64,000 nt of DNA, taken from assembly GCA_027923965.1 (NCBI GenBank), contig AP026969.1, positions 310,001 through 374,000 on the forward strand, written 5' to 3'. Shown piece by piece: positions 8,361 to 15,868 of the stretch. Each line of letters opens with the position of its first letter. The stretch's first letter is position 1. The stretch is from Comamonadaceae bacterium OS-1 (lineage in GTDB: Bacteria > Pseudomonadota > Gammaproteobacteria > Burkholderiales > Burkholderiaceae_C). The notes under the pieces were generated by a model. The model was not told the origin of the DNA, did no database searches, and worked only from the letters and a program-made list of their open reading frames with translations. Position numbers and translations under genes: made by a program.

Positions 8361-9788
8361 ATGACCGACACCACGGAAACCACGCTTCTCGATACGCTCC
8401 CCAACGGGCCGAATTACCCTGCCGACAGCTTGCTGGTCGAATCGCTCGACATCGAAGCCCAGGGCGTGGCCCACAAACCCGACGGCAAAGTTGTGTTCAT
8501 CAAGGGCGCGCTGCCGTTCGAGGTGGTCACCGCCAACATCAACCGCAAAAAAGCCAGCTTCGAGCAGGCCACCGTGGGGGCCATCCACCGCGAGTCGTCC
8601 CAGCGCGTGCGGCCCGGCTGCCCACACTTTGGTTTGCACGAAGGCGCTTGCGGCGGCTGCAAGATGCAGCATTTGCACGTGGGCGCGCAGGTGGCCATCA
8701 AGCAACGCGTGCTGGAAGACAACCTCTGGCACCTGGGCAAGCTCAAGGCCGACAGTATTTTGCGGCCCATCGAAGGCCCGGCCTGGGCTTACCGCTACCG
8801 GGCGCGGCTGTCGGTGCGCTATGTGCGCAAAAAAGGCGAGGTGCTGGTGGGTTTCCACGAGCGCAAGAGCGGCTACGTGGCCGACATGAAGGTCTGCCCG
8901 GTGCTGCCGCCGCACGTCAGCGCCTTGCTGCTGCCGCTGCGCGCCCTGATTGGCGGCATGGACGCACGCGAAACCCTGCCGCAGATCGAGCTGGCCTGTG
9001 GCGACACCGTCACGGCCATGGTTTTGCGCCACATGGAGGCCCTGAGCGCGGGCGATCTGGCGCAACTGCGGGCGTTTGGCACTTTGCACAACGTGCAGTG
9101 GTGGCTGCAGCCCAAGGGGCCGGACAGCATCCATCTGCTGGAGGAGGGCGGCGACCAGCTGGCCTATGCGCTGCCCGAGTTCGGCATCACCATGCCCTTC
9201 AAACCCACCGATTTCACCCAGGTGAACCCGCAGATCAACCGTGTGCTGGTGGTGCGGGCGCTGCGTTTGCTGGACGTGCAGAAGACCGAGCGGGTGATCG
9301 ACTGGTTCTGCGGCCTGGGCAATTTCACCCTGCCGCTGGCCACCCTGGCGGGCGAGGTGCTGGGCATTGAAGGCAGCGAGGCCTTGGTGGCCCGCTCGCG
9401 CGAGAATTACAAGCTCAATCAGGCCCTAGCGCTGGATGCGTCGGCGCTGGCAGCTACTAAGTTTGTAGCGCGCAACCTATTCGAGATGACCCCCGAGTTG
9501 CTGATGGCCGATGGCAGCGCCGACAAGTGGCTGATCGATCCACCGCGCGAAGGCGCTTTTGCGCTGGTACAGGCCTTGGCCGCATTGCACCAAGACCCTG
9601 CTTTGCGCCAGGGCTGGACACCGCCGACGCGCATCGTCTACGTGAGCTGCAACCCGGCCACGCTGGCCCGTGATGCCGACGTGCTGGTGCACCAGGCGGG
9701 TTACCGATGTGTCTCGGCCGGGATGGTGAATATGTTTCCGCACACTGCCCATGTGGAGAGCATGGCGGTGTTCGAACTGGAAGCTTAA
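8361..9788 (+). CDS. rlmD: 23S rRNA (uracil-C5)-methyltransferase RlmD
   Basis: A 475-residue SAM-dependent RNA methyltransferase of the TrmA/RlmD family, expected to make m5U1939 in 23S rRNA. An N-terminal TRAM domain (about 15-75) precedes cysteines of an Fe-S cluster site ([14 protein letters not shown] near residue 87, plus a later CPVL), and the catalytic motif [10 protein letters not shown] holds the nucleophilic Cys near residue 429. The ATG at 8361 was preferred over one 14 codons upstream because MTDTTETTL follows an AGGGAC-type leader and the upstream part overlaps the terminator. Residues about 352-370 are encoded by a family A repeat in frame. The stop overlaps the convergent lipoprotein stop by three bases. 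Confidence 0.93.
   Translation: MTDTTETTLLDTLPNGPNYPADSLLVESLDIEAQGVAHKPDGKVVFIKGALPFEVVTANINRKKASFEQATVGAIHRESSQRVRPGCPHFGLHEGACGGCKMQHLHVGAQVAIKQRVLEDNLWHLGKLKADSILRPIEGPAWAYRYRARLSVRYVRKKGEVLVGFHERKSGYVADMKVCPVLPPHVSALLLPLRALIGGMDARETLPQIELACGDTVTAMVLRHMEALSAGDLAQLRAFGTLHNVQWWLQPKGPDSIHLLEEGGDQLAYALPEFGITMPFKPTDFTQVNPQINRVLVVRALRLLDVQKTERVIDWFCGLGNFTLPLATLAGEVLGIEGSEALVARSRENYKLNQALALDASALAATKFVARNLFEMTPELLMADGSADKWLIDPPREGAFALVQALAALHQDPALRQGWTPPTRIVYVSCNPATLARDADVLVHQAGYRCVSAGMVNMFPHTAHVESMAVFELEA
9416..9470. repeat. Family A repeat inside rlmD
   Basis: AGGCCCTAGCGCT at the start and GGCAGCTACTAAGTTTGTAG at the end match the reverse orientation of family A, the last part being close to AGCAGCTACTAAATTTGTAG at 42818. 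It is in frame and encodes about residues 352-370 of RlmD, in the Rossmann-fold part before the DPPREGA motif. Confidence 0.6.
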
Positions 9789-10165
9789 GACGCTTTGGCC
9801 TTGCCGCTGCGGGCTTCTTTGGCCTTGGGCGCGGCTTCTTCCTGGGTGGCGGCCACGGCTTCTTCTGCCGGGGCCTCGCCTTCTCCCGGGATTTTGACCA
9901 CCGAGGCTACGCCCTCAATCTTGTTCTCGCGCATGTAGGTGTCCATGTCTTTCCAGCCCTGGAACACCAAGGCCTTGGCGGCTTTGGGGTTCAGGGTGTA
10001 GCAGTCTTCGATGCCGCGCAGCGCGTGGCGGCAGGCACCGCCTGTGGCTTTGGCATCGGCCTCGCGTGCCATTACCTTGGGGTCGGGGTAGACGCCCGGG
10101 ATCTCGCAGCCTGCCAGGAGCAGAACGGCGCAAGAGACGAGGAGGTGGCGTGGAGATAGGGTCAT
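9785..10165 (-). CDS. Putative lipoprotein of unknown function
   Basis: A 126-residue exported protein with a lipobox LAGC (lipidated Cys20) after a hydrophobic leader, so probably membrane-anchored in the periplasm. The middle (about 40-85) has two conserved-looking cysteines ([17 protein letters not shown]) and reads like a small helical domain. The C-terminal 35 residues are an Ala/Glu/Lys-rich low-complexity tail. I do not recognise a named family. It is convergent with rlmD, overlapping by a few bases, and is 98 bases downstream of the YccA gene start region on the opposite side of that gene's terminator. Confidence 0.7.
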   Translation of the reverse strand: MTLSPRHLLVSCAVLLLAGCEIPGVYPDPKVMAREADAKATGGACRHALRGIEDCYTLNPKAAKALVFQGWKDMDTYMRENKIEGVASVVKIPGEGEAPAEEAVAATQEEAAPKAKEARSGKAKAS

Positions 10166-10235
10166 ATGTGGCAGACAGTAGCTTGGTTATCGGCTTCTGG
10201 CTTCAAAGATTGAACTTTACTTCGGATGCGGCCAA

Positions 10236-10262
10236 AGAAAAAGGCCCCGAAGGGCCTTGGTA
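10236..10262 (-). terminator. Terminator downstream of the YccA-like gene
   Basis: On the minus strand the sequence reads AAGGCCC TTCG GGGCCTT followed by T4, a classical GC-rich stem with a TTCG tetraloop. It lies 18 bases after the stop of the membrane protein gene. Confidence 0.8.
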
Positions 10263-10279
10263 GAGGGCGGGATACGCGC

Positions 10280-10981
10280 TTAGTCGCGCTCGCCGCCCAT
10301 GATGCCCAGCAGGGACAACAGGCTTTGGAAGATGTTGAACAGGTCCAGGTACAGCGCCAGGGTGGCGGTGATGTAGTTGGTTTCGCCGCCGTCGATGATC
10401 TGCTTCAGGTCGTACAGCAGGTAGGCGCTGAAAATACCGATAGCGGCCACCGAGATGGCCATCATGCCGGCGGTGGAGCCCACAAAGATGTTGACGATGC
10501 TACCCACCATCAGCACCAGTACGCCCACAAACAGCCATTTGCCCATGCCGGAGATGTCGCGCTTGATGACGCTGGCTACGCTGGCCATCACCAAAAATAC
10601 GCCTGCGGTACCGGCAAATGCAGTCATGACCAGGTCGGGGCCGTTCTTGAAGCCCAGCACCATGGCGATCATGCGCGAGAGCATCAGGCCCATGAAGAAG
10701 GTGAAGCCCAGCAACACCGGCACGCCTGCGGCCGAGTTCTTGGTCTTCTCAATGGCGTACATGAAGCCAAACGCCCCGCCCAGGAAGACGATCAGGCCCA
10801 ACCCGCCGCCCAGGCTTTGGGTGATGCCGGTGGCCACGCCCAGCCAGGCACCCAATACCGTTGGCACCATGCTCAGGGCCAACAGCCAGTAAGTGTTGCG
10901 CATGACACGGTTGCGCTGTTCTTGCATAGCACCGGTGCTGGGGCTGATGCCAAAACCTGTGCTGGTGTAACGGTCGTTCAT
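10280..10981 (-). CDS. Bax inhibitor-1/YccA family membrane protein
   Basis: A 233-residue integral inner-membrane protein with seven hydrophobic segments, matching the UPF0005/BI-1 family. E. coli YccA binds and modulates FtsH; other bacterial members act as pH-dependent Ca2+ leak channels. The N-terminus (MNDRYTSTGFG..MQEQRNRVMRNTYWLLALSM) and the paired aspartates near the end of the family fold (YDLKQIIDGG) support the call. An AAGGAGCTT-type ribosome site precedes the ATG. It is monocistronic with its own terminator. Confidence 0.9.
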   Translation of the reverse strand: MNDRYTSTGFGISPSTGAMQEQRNRVMRNTYWLLALSMVPTVLGAWLGVATGITQSLGGGLGLIVFLGGAFGFMYAIEKTKNSAAGVPVLLGFTFFMGLMLSRMIAMVLGFKNGPDLVMTAFAGTAGVFLVMASVASVIKRDISGMGKWLFVGVLVLMVGSIVNIFVGSTAGMMAISVAAIGIFSAYLLYDLKQIIDGGETNYITATLALYLDLFNIFQSLLSLLGIMGGERD

Positions 10982-11191
10982 AGAGAAGCTCCTTCGGATA
11001 CTGCGATGCAGATGGGGAAATTTTAGGGCGATTCAAGGGCAAAGCAGAAATATGCCCGTGGGTGAGACCTATTTTTCCTGGGGGTACTGGACAAACCCCG
11101 GCCACAAATGGTTGATTTTCATGCTGCACTGCGGCAAAAAATGCAGGCTGCCGTTATGCTCAAGCCTCTATTGACCCACCAGGAAGCTGCC

Positions 11192-11599
11192 TTGAAAACC
11201 AAATCCGTACTCGAATTCGCCGACGTAAAAACCATTGCCGATGCCGCCGCGGCCGAAGCGCTGAAGAACCAGTGGGCAGTGACCATCGCCATCGTGGACG
11301 ATGGCGGCCATTTGCTGTCTTTGCAGCGCCTGGACGGTGCGGCAGCACTCTCATCGCACATCGCACCCGCCAAGGCCCACACCGCCGCGCTGGCCCGCCG
11401 CGAATCCAAGGTGTACGAGGACATCATCAACGGTGGCCGTACCGCGTTCCTGACCGCGCCTTGTATTGAAGGCATGTTGGAGGGCGGTGTGCCCATCATC
11501 AAAGACGGCCAGTGCATTGGCGCAGTGGGTGTGAGCGGCGTGAAGTCGCCCGAAGACGCGCAAATCGCCCGGGCCGGTATCGCCGCTATCGGCTTGTAA
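11192..11599 (+). CDS. GlcG/HbpS family heme-binding-like protein
   Basis: A 135-residue protein of the GlcG/HbpS (DUF336) family. Members bind heme or small ligands and often accompany glycolate, diol or aromatic catabolism, and the fold is a small alpha/beta domain. The core TIAIVDDGGHLLSLQRLDGAA and the end GAVGVSGVKSPEDAQIARAGI are typical. The start chosen is TTG (MKTKSVLEFADV) because AGGAAG lies 6 bases upstream and it gives the family length; an ATG 28 codons upstream in the same frame would add an unconserved leader. It stands alone, so its ligand cannot be inferred. Confidence 0.8.
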   Translation: MKTKSVLEFADVKTIADAAAAEALKNQWAVTIAIVDDGGHLLSLQRLDGAAALSSHIAPAKAHTAALARRESKVYEDIINGGRTAFLTAPCIEGMLEGGVPIIKDGQCIGAVGVSGVKSPEDAQIARAGIAAIGL

Positions 11600-11608
11600 T
11601 CGCTCTGA

Positions 11609-11664
11609 TTTTTATAGCTGCTCGTGCTTATTAAATAAGCGCTAGAGGCCTTTTTTATCTAAAA
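11609..11664. repeat. Family A repeat; supplies the C-terminus and stop of the LysR gene
   Basis: Reads TTTATAGCTGCTCGTGCTTA then TTAAATAAGCGCTAGAGGCC and a T-rich end. It is a very good copy with GCTTATT/AATAAGC arms. The TAG in GCTAGAGG is used on the minus strand as the stop codon of the LysR gene (11642-11644), and the repeat encodes that protein's last residues, LLDKKGL. Confidence 0.85.
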
Positions 11665-12586
11665 GTGGGCTGTGCACCAAAGCCTGCGCGCATTCGCCCA
11701 CGATCCACTGCCGAAAGCGCTGCACCGGCTCGGGCGTGCGCTGGGCGGTGGGCTCCACCAAAAAGTAGCCGTGGGCCGTGGTGGTGGGTTGGGCGAAGGC
11801 GGCCACAAGCTGGCCGTTGCGCACCAGGTCGTCCACCAACGGGGTCCAGCCCAGCGCCACGCCTTGCCCGGCGATGGCGGCCTGGATCACCAGCGGGTAG
11901 TTGTTCAGCGTGAGGTCGTGGCTTTCGCCGGTGCTGGCCACGCCGTGCCGCGCCAACCAGTTTTGCCAGCCCAGCCAGCGCAGCGGCTCGGCGCTTTCCA
12001 GGTGCAGCAGGGGCAACTTGGCCAGATCGGCGGCCTGCCCGGTCAGGCCGTGGGCCGCCCAGAAGCCGGGGCTGCACACCGGCACCACGATCTCGGGGAA
12101 TAAGGCCTGCGCCGTGCAGCCCGGCCACTGGCCCGCACCGAAGGCCACCGCAATGTCCACCGGCTCGCCCCGGATGTCGAACGGGTCCTGGGTGGTGACG
12201 ATGCGCACGTCCAGGTTGGGCACCAGCGCCCGCAGCGCGGCCAGGCGGGGCATCAGCCAATAGGCGGCAAAACCAAAGTCGGTGGCCACGGTGAGCACCT
12301 GGCGGGCCCGGCGGGCGCGGATGCTGGCGGCGGCCTCGCCAATGCCGCCCAGGCTGTCGCGCACCGCATTAAAGAGCTGCAGGCCGTCGGCGGTGAGCGA
12401 CACGCCCCGGTGCCCGCGCTTGAACAGCGGCACGCCCAAATCTTCTTCCAGCAGGCCAATGCGCTGGCTCACGGCGGGCTGGCTGGTGCCCAGCTCCAGG
12501 GCGGCGGCGGTAAAGCTCAGGTGGCGTACCGCGGCCTCAAAAAAGACCAGGCTTTGCAACGGAGGGAGTCGGCGTAGTGCTGCCAT
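11642..12586 (-). CDS. LysR-family transcriptional regulator, probable regulator of choline-sulfatase
   Basis: A 314-residue regulator with an N-terminal winged helix-turn-helix (about 6-65, FEAAVRHLSFTAAALELGTSQPAVSQRI) and a LysR substrate-binding domain (about 92-300). It is divergent from betC with 108 bases between the starts, and a LysR regulator of this kind is a common neighbour of betC, so control by choline-O-sulfate or choline is a reasonable inference. The last seven residues and the stop codon come from a family A repeat, so the C-terminus was probably changed by that insertion. Confidence 0.88.
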   Translation of the reverse strand: MAALRRLPPLQSLVFFEAAVRHLSFTAAALELGTSQPAVSQRIGLLEEDLGVPLFKRGHRGVSLTADGLQLFNAVRDSLGGIGEAAASIRARRARQVLTVATDFGFAAYWLMPRLAALRALVPNLDVRIVTTQDPFDIRGEPVDIAVAFGAGQWPGCTAQALFPEIVVPVCSPGFWAAHGLTGQAADLAKLPLLHLESAEPLRWLGWQNWLARHGVASTGESHDLTLNNYPLVIQAAIAGQGVALGWTPLVDDLVRNGQLVAAFAQPTTTAHGYFLVEPTAQRTPEPVQRFRQWIVGECAQALVHSPLLDKKGL

Positions 12587-12694
12587 AACGGATATTTATG
12601 GATGTATAAGAAATGAAAGTCTTCACGCGCTTATTACACCTGCGTAGACTGCATTTTTTGCATAAACCCCCATTATGTTTGGAATGAGAAAAGC
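12587..12694. promoter_or_regulatory. Divergent intergenic region between the LysR gene and betC
   Basis: 108 bases, AT-rich against the neighbourhood, between two divergent starts. LysR regulators usually bind such a region at a T-N11-A palindrome; several loose matches occur but none stands out. A short GGAATGAGAA leader precedes the betC ATG. Confidence 0.4.
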
Positions 12695-14215
12695 ATGGCA
12701 CAACCGAATATTTTGATCCTGATGGCCGACCAGCTCACGCCCTCGGCGCTGGCCGCGTATGGCAACACCGTCAGCAAGACCCCTCACATCGACGCGCTGG
12801 CCGCGGGGGGCGTGGTGTTTGAGTCGGCCTATACCAACAGCCCGCTGTGCGCACCGTCGCGTTATGTGTTCATGGCGGGCAAGCTGCCCTCGGCCATCGG
12901 CGCGTACGACAACGCCGCTGAAATGCCGTCGGAGGTGCTGACCTTTGGCCACTACCTGCGCCACGCGGGTTACCGCACCATCCTGTCGGGCAAGATGCAT
13001 TTTTGCGGGGCCGACCAGTTGCACGGCTTTGAAGAGCGCCTCACCACCGACATCTACCCCGCCGACTTCGGCTGGACCCCCGACTGGGACCAGCCCGAGG
13101 TGCGCCCCAGCTGGTACCACAACATGGGCTCCGTCACCGACGCGGGCACCTGCATCCGCAGCAACCAGCTCGATTTCGACGAAGAAGTGGTGTTTCTGGC
13201 GCAGCAAAAGCTGTTTGACTTGGCCCGCGACACCGATGCGCGGCCCTTTTGCATGGTGGTGTCGATGACGCACCCGCACGACCCGTATGCCATTCCGCAG
13301 CAGTACTGGGACCTGTACCGCGATGAAGACATCGACATGCCGCGCGTGCCGCCGATCGATCCGGCGCAGATGGACCCGCATTCAAAGCGCCTGCGCTATG
13401 TGAGCGACATGGACAGCACACCCATCAGCGCCGCGCAGACCCGCCACGCCCGCCACGCCTACTACGGCGCGGTGTCGTACGTGGACGAGCAGATCGGCAA
13501 GATCCGCCGCACGCTGGAGCAGACGGGCCTGGCCGACAACACCATCGTCATTTTGCTATCCGACCACGGCGACATGCTGGGCGAGCGCGGGCTTTGGTAC
13601 AAGATGAACTTCTTTGAAAACGCCTGCCGCGTGCCGCTGATCGTGCATGCGCCCCAGCGTTTCCAGCCGCACCGGGTGGCGGCATCGGTGTCGCTGGTAG
13701 ACATCTTGCCTACCCTGGTGGACATGGCGTTTGAAGGTGCGGCCCCGGCCGCCCCCGAGGCCCTGGATGGCCGCAGTGTCTGGCCACACCTGCTGGGCAC
13801 CGGCGGACACGACGAGGTGGTGGGCGAGTACCTGGGCGAGGGCGCAGTGGCACCGCTGATCATGCTGCGGCGGGGCGTGCACAAGTTTGTGCATTCCCCG
13901 GGCGACCCGGACCAGTTGTTTGACCTGCAGGCCGACCCGAATGAGTTAAAGAATTTGGCCACGGACCCGGCTGCGCATGACCTGTTGCAGGCCTTCCGCG
14001 CCGAGGTGGCTGGGCGCTGGAACATGCCAGCTTTGCGTGCCGAGGTGGTCGCCAGCCAGCGCCGCCGCCGCTTCCACTACGCCGCGCAAAACCAGGGCGT
14101 GCCGCAGTACTGGGACCACCAGCCGTTCCAGGCGGCCAGCCAGCGCTATATGCGCAACCACATCGATCTGGACACGCTGGAAGCGCGGGCCCGGTATCCC
14201 GTGGTGAAAGCTTGA
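12695..14215 (+). CDS. betC: Choline-sulfatase
   Basis: A 506-residue type I sulfatase that hydrolyses choline-O-sulfate to choline and sulfate, feeding glycine betaine or sulfur metabolism. The formylglycine signature CAPSR is at residues 52-56, with Cys52 as the residue oxidised to formylglycine. Metal ligands include ADQ (11-13) near the start and SDHGDMLGE near residue 289. The C-terminal extension is the one typical of choline-sulfatases. It is divergent from a LysR regulator. No betA, betB or choline transporter gene is present, so the rest of the pathway must lie elsewhere. Confidence 0.92.
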   Translation: MAQPNILILMADQLTPSALAAYGNTVSKTPHIDALAAGGVVFESAYTNSPLCAPSRYVFMAGKLPSAIGAYDNAAEMPSEVLTFGHYLRHAGYRTILSGKMHFCGADQLHGFEERLTTDIYPADFGWTPDWDQPEVRPSWYHNMGSVTDAGTCIRSNQLDFDEEVVFLAQQKLFDLARDTDARPFCMVVSMTHPHDPYAIPQQYWDLYRDEDIDMPRVPPIDPAQMDPHSKRLRYVSDMDSTPISAAQTRHARHAYYGAVSYVDEQIGKIRRTLEQTGLADNTIVILLSDHGDMLGERGLWYKMNFFENACRVPLIVHAPQRFQPHRVAASVSLVDILPTLVDMAFEGAAPAAPEALDGRSVWPHLLGTGGHDEVVGEYLGEGAVAPLIMLRRGVHKFVHSPGDPDQLFDLQADPNELKNLATDPAAHDLLQAFRAEVAGRWNMPALRAEVVASQRRRRFHYAAQNQGVPQYWDHQPFQAASQRYMRNHIDLDTLEARARYPVVKA

Positions 14216-14241
14216 AATTTGGAGAGTGGGAAAAAAAGCAT

Positions 14242-14283
14242 GGCTAGTCGGCGCGGGGTCGAAACCCTTTGCCGTTGGCTAGC
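14242..14283 (-). terminator. Structured hairpin, possible second terminator downstream of hemP
   Basis: Three short nested stems: GCTAG/CTAGC, CGGC/GCCG and GGGT-CGAA-ACCC. On the minus strand it is followed a few bases later by T7. It lies between the convergent genes betC and hemP, next to a better terminator. Confidence 0.45.
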
Positions 14284-14284
14284 A

Positions 14285-14324
14285 AAAACGATCCTCTCAG
14301 ACTCCGTGGTGGAGTCTGCGGATC
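14285..14324 (-). terminator. Terminator downstream of hemP
   Basis: On the minus strand: GATCC, then CAGACTCC-ACCAC-GGAGTCTG, then GGATC followed by G and T5. The perfect 8-bp inner stem, outer stem and T-run form a clear rho-independent terminator 15 bases after the hemP stop. Confidence 0.75.
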
Positions 14325-14339
14325 GCCCCACGATGAAAC

Positions 14340-14564
14340 TTATTTCGTCAAGATCAGTTTGCCCAGCTTGGTGTTCTGCAGGCGGTAAATAGCGCCGTTG
14401 TGCAGGATCTCCACGGCCTTTTGGCCTTTGAGCAGATCCCGGCTTTCGACGGCGGAAGTGGGTTTGGCGGCAGCCTTGCCCATGTCCATGCCCTGGAGCA
14501 CGCTGTTGGCGTTCTCGCCCGAGGTGGGGTGGAACTGGGGGCGGGCTGAGAGGGTTGCGTACAT
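14340..14564 (-). CDS. hemP: Hemin uptake protein HemP
   Basis: A 74-residue protein whose last third (VEILHNGAIYRLQNTKLGKLILTK) is the HemP signature. HemP is a small iron-regulated protein found with heme transporters; in some betaproteobacteria it acts as an activator of the heme-receptor gene. A Fur-box-like site lies 33-52 bases upstream of the start and two hairpin terminators lie downstream, so it is its own transcript. No hmu or bhu transporter is adjacent, which is a little unusual. Confidence 0.9.
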   Translation of the reverse strand: MYATLSARPQFHPTSGENANSVLQGMDMGKAAAKPTSAVESRDLLKGQKAVEILHNGAIYRLQNTKLGKLILTK

Positions 14565-14596
14565 GCGGTCTTCCTGTAAAAAGCTTGCGGTGCCTT

Positions 14597-14616
14597 AATG
14601 ATAACGATTCTCAATT
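14597..14616 (-). promoter_or_regulatory. Probable Fur box upstream of hemP
   Basis: AATGATAACGATTCTCAATT resembles the classical Fur operator (repeated GATAAT-type hexamers). It lies just upstream of hemP and also between hemP and the divergent cytochrome c gene, so an influence on the copper-oxidase cluster cannot be excluded. Confidence 0.65.
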
Positions 14617-14703
14617 GAGTTGGTGCGTTTTCCGAGAATTTTTTTGGTTTGGTCGTCGCGCGGCTTCGGGATGTAGGGGGCCCGTGGGCGTTGTTGGTCT
14701 ATG

Positions 14704-14760
14704 ATTGCTATTTTTTAGATAGCTTCTTGTGCATGCCAAATAAGCGTGTAGTGCCAATTT
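14704..14760. repeat. Family A repeat overlapping the start of the cytochrome c gene
   Basis: TAGATAGCTTCTTGTGCATG followed by CCAAATAAGCGTGTAGTGCC is a diverged family A copy. The ATG used by the cytochrome gene (14733) and about its first nine codons lie within it. Confidence 0.6.
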
Positions 14761-15203
14761 CGCTATGGATAGGCGGGGGTGTTGCCTGCTTGGTGGTCCT
14801 GGCTTTGGTAGCCGTATGGCGTAGCCGGTCGGAAGACGCACAACGGGCCGAACATGGTCGGCAGCTGTTCATGGGCCAGCAGCCTGTGGTGGCCCAGTTG
14901 TACGGACAAACCACCCGTCTTCCGGCCCTGGCCAGCCGCTGCAGCAACTGCCACGCGGTGCAGCCCTTGGAGACGCTGGGCACACAGGCCTTTGGTCCGC
15001 GGCTCAACCGGGCGGCGCTGACCGATCTGGCACCGCGCCGCGGCGGGCCGCCGTCTCGCTTCACCCAAGAGAGTTTTTGCCGCCTGTTGTCCGACGGGAT
15101 CGACCCGGCTTCCATCCTGCTGGCGGGCGCCATGCCACGCTACACGCTTTCGCCGATCGACTGCCAGGCGCTGTGGCAGTACCTGATGCACTCCCCACCA
15201 TGA
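14733..15203 (+). CDS. Membrane-anchored monoheme cytochrome c
   Basis: A 156-residue protein with a single N-terminal transmembrane anchor (about residues 9-29) and one heme c site, C70-S-N-C-H74. Met134 in GAMPRY is the likely sixth ligand. It would sit on the periplasmic face of the inner membrane as an electron carrier. The start is uncertain: the ATG lies inside a family A repeat and has no clear Shine-Dalgarno. Its TGA overlaps the ATG of the SCO gene (ATGA), which indicates translational coupling. With the SCO gene and the giant copper oxidase it forms a plausible redox operon, and electron transfer from the oxidase's heme module is an inference. Confidence 0.8.
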   Translation: MPNKRVVPISLWIGGGVACLVVLALVAVWRSRSEDAQRAEHGRQLFMGQQPVVAQLYGQTTRLPALASRCSNCHAVQPLETLGTQAFGPRLNRAALTDLAPRRGGPPSRFTQESFCRLLSDGIDPASILLAGAMPRYTLSPIDCQALWQYLMHSPP

Positions 15204-15793
15204 CACAACATCCCATCGACCCCGTGCGCCGCGGCTGTGCCGTGCTGGCTGCCGGTGTTTTGTTCGGCGCACCGCCATGGGCGCAGGCCCACCAGGGGGC
15301 AGGCATGGTGCGGCCACCCCAAACCCCGCCGTCCCTGCAGGTGACCCCGGTCTCGGGTCCGTCCAAAGGGCTGGCGGACATGCTGGCCCGGCGCATCACC
15401 GCGGTCCAGCTCATGTTTACCGGCTGCAGCGCCACCTGCCCGTTGCAGGGGGCCTTGTTTGCCGAACTGCAGGCTCGGCTGGCCGGGGCCCCGGCCGAAC
15501 TGCAACTGCTGTCGATCAGCATCGATCCGCTGGGCGACGACGCCAAAGCCCTGGCCGCCTGGCTGCAGCGCTTTGGGGCCCAGCCCAGCCGCTGGACGGC
15601 GGCGCTGCCCGCACTGCGGGATGTGGACCGGTTGCAGGATTTTTTCAATGGCCGGGCGGTCGGCCCCGATCGCCATACGCCCCAGGTCTATCTGTTCGAC
15701 CGCAGCGCGCGCCTGGTTTTTAGAAGTGTGGATTTCCCTGGTACGCAAGAAATTGGCCGCTTGATGACGGAGTTGGCAGCATCCAGTCGATGA
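15200..15793 (+). CDS. SCO1/SenC-family copper-binding protein
   Basis: A 197-residue thioredoxin-fold protein with an exported leader (hydrophobic after RRGC, cleavage near WAQA, residue 30). It has the copper motif C76-x3-C80-P and the conserved His159 (DRHTPQ), the three Cu ligands of SCO proteins. SCO proteins deliver copper in the periplasm, classically to the CuA site of cytochrome oxidase. No cox genes are present here. The next gene encodes a copper radical oxidase, so it may be the copper donor to that enzyme, in line with the reported dependence of the Streptomyces GlxA oxidase on Sco. It is coupled to the upstream cytochrome gene by ATGA. Confidence 0.85.
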   Translation: MTQHPIDPVRRGCAVLAAGVLFGAPPWAQAHQGAGMVRPPQTPPSLQVTPVSGPSKGLADMLARRITAVQLMFTGCSATCPLQGALFAELQARLAGAPAELQLLSISIDPLGDDAKALAAWLQRFGAQPSRWTAALPALRDVDRLQDFFNGRAVGPDRHTPQVYLFDRSARLVFRSVDFPGTQEIGRLMTELAASSR

Positions 15794-15837
15794 GTAAATT
15801 TATTCGCCTATAAATTTGTACACAAATAAATAAAATA

Positions 15838-15868
15838 CTTTTTGTTTTAAACAAAAGGTTTTTTTATG
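15838..15868 (+). promoter_or_regulatory. AU-rich hairpin covering the ribosome-binding site of the giant oxidase gene
   Basis: CTTTTTGTT (15838-15846) can pair with AACAAAAGG (15850-15858) around a 3-nt loop. The AAGG that should bind the ribosome lies wholly in the 3' arm, opposite a run of U's, and T7 plus the ATG follow. This is the layout of fourU-type RNA thermometers, but a weak attenuator is also possible. Confidence 0.3.

Noticed and set aside
14242-14324. Structured region between betC and hemP considered as a small RNA or tRNA remnant
   Set aside because: GGGTCGAAACCC looks like a T-arm, but no other tRNA parts exist. On the minus strand the second hairpin is followed by T5 and the first by T7, so tandem terminators of hemP explain it.
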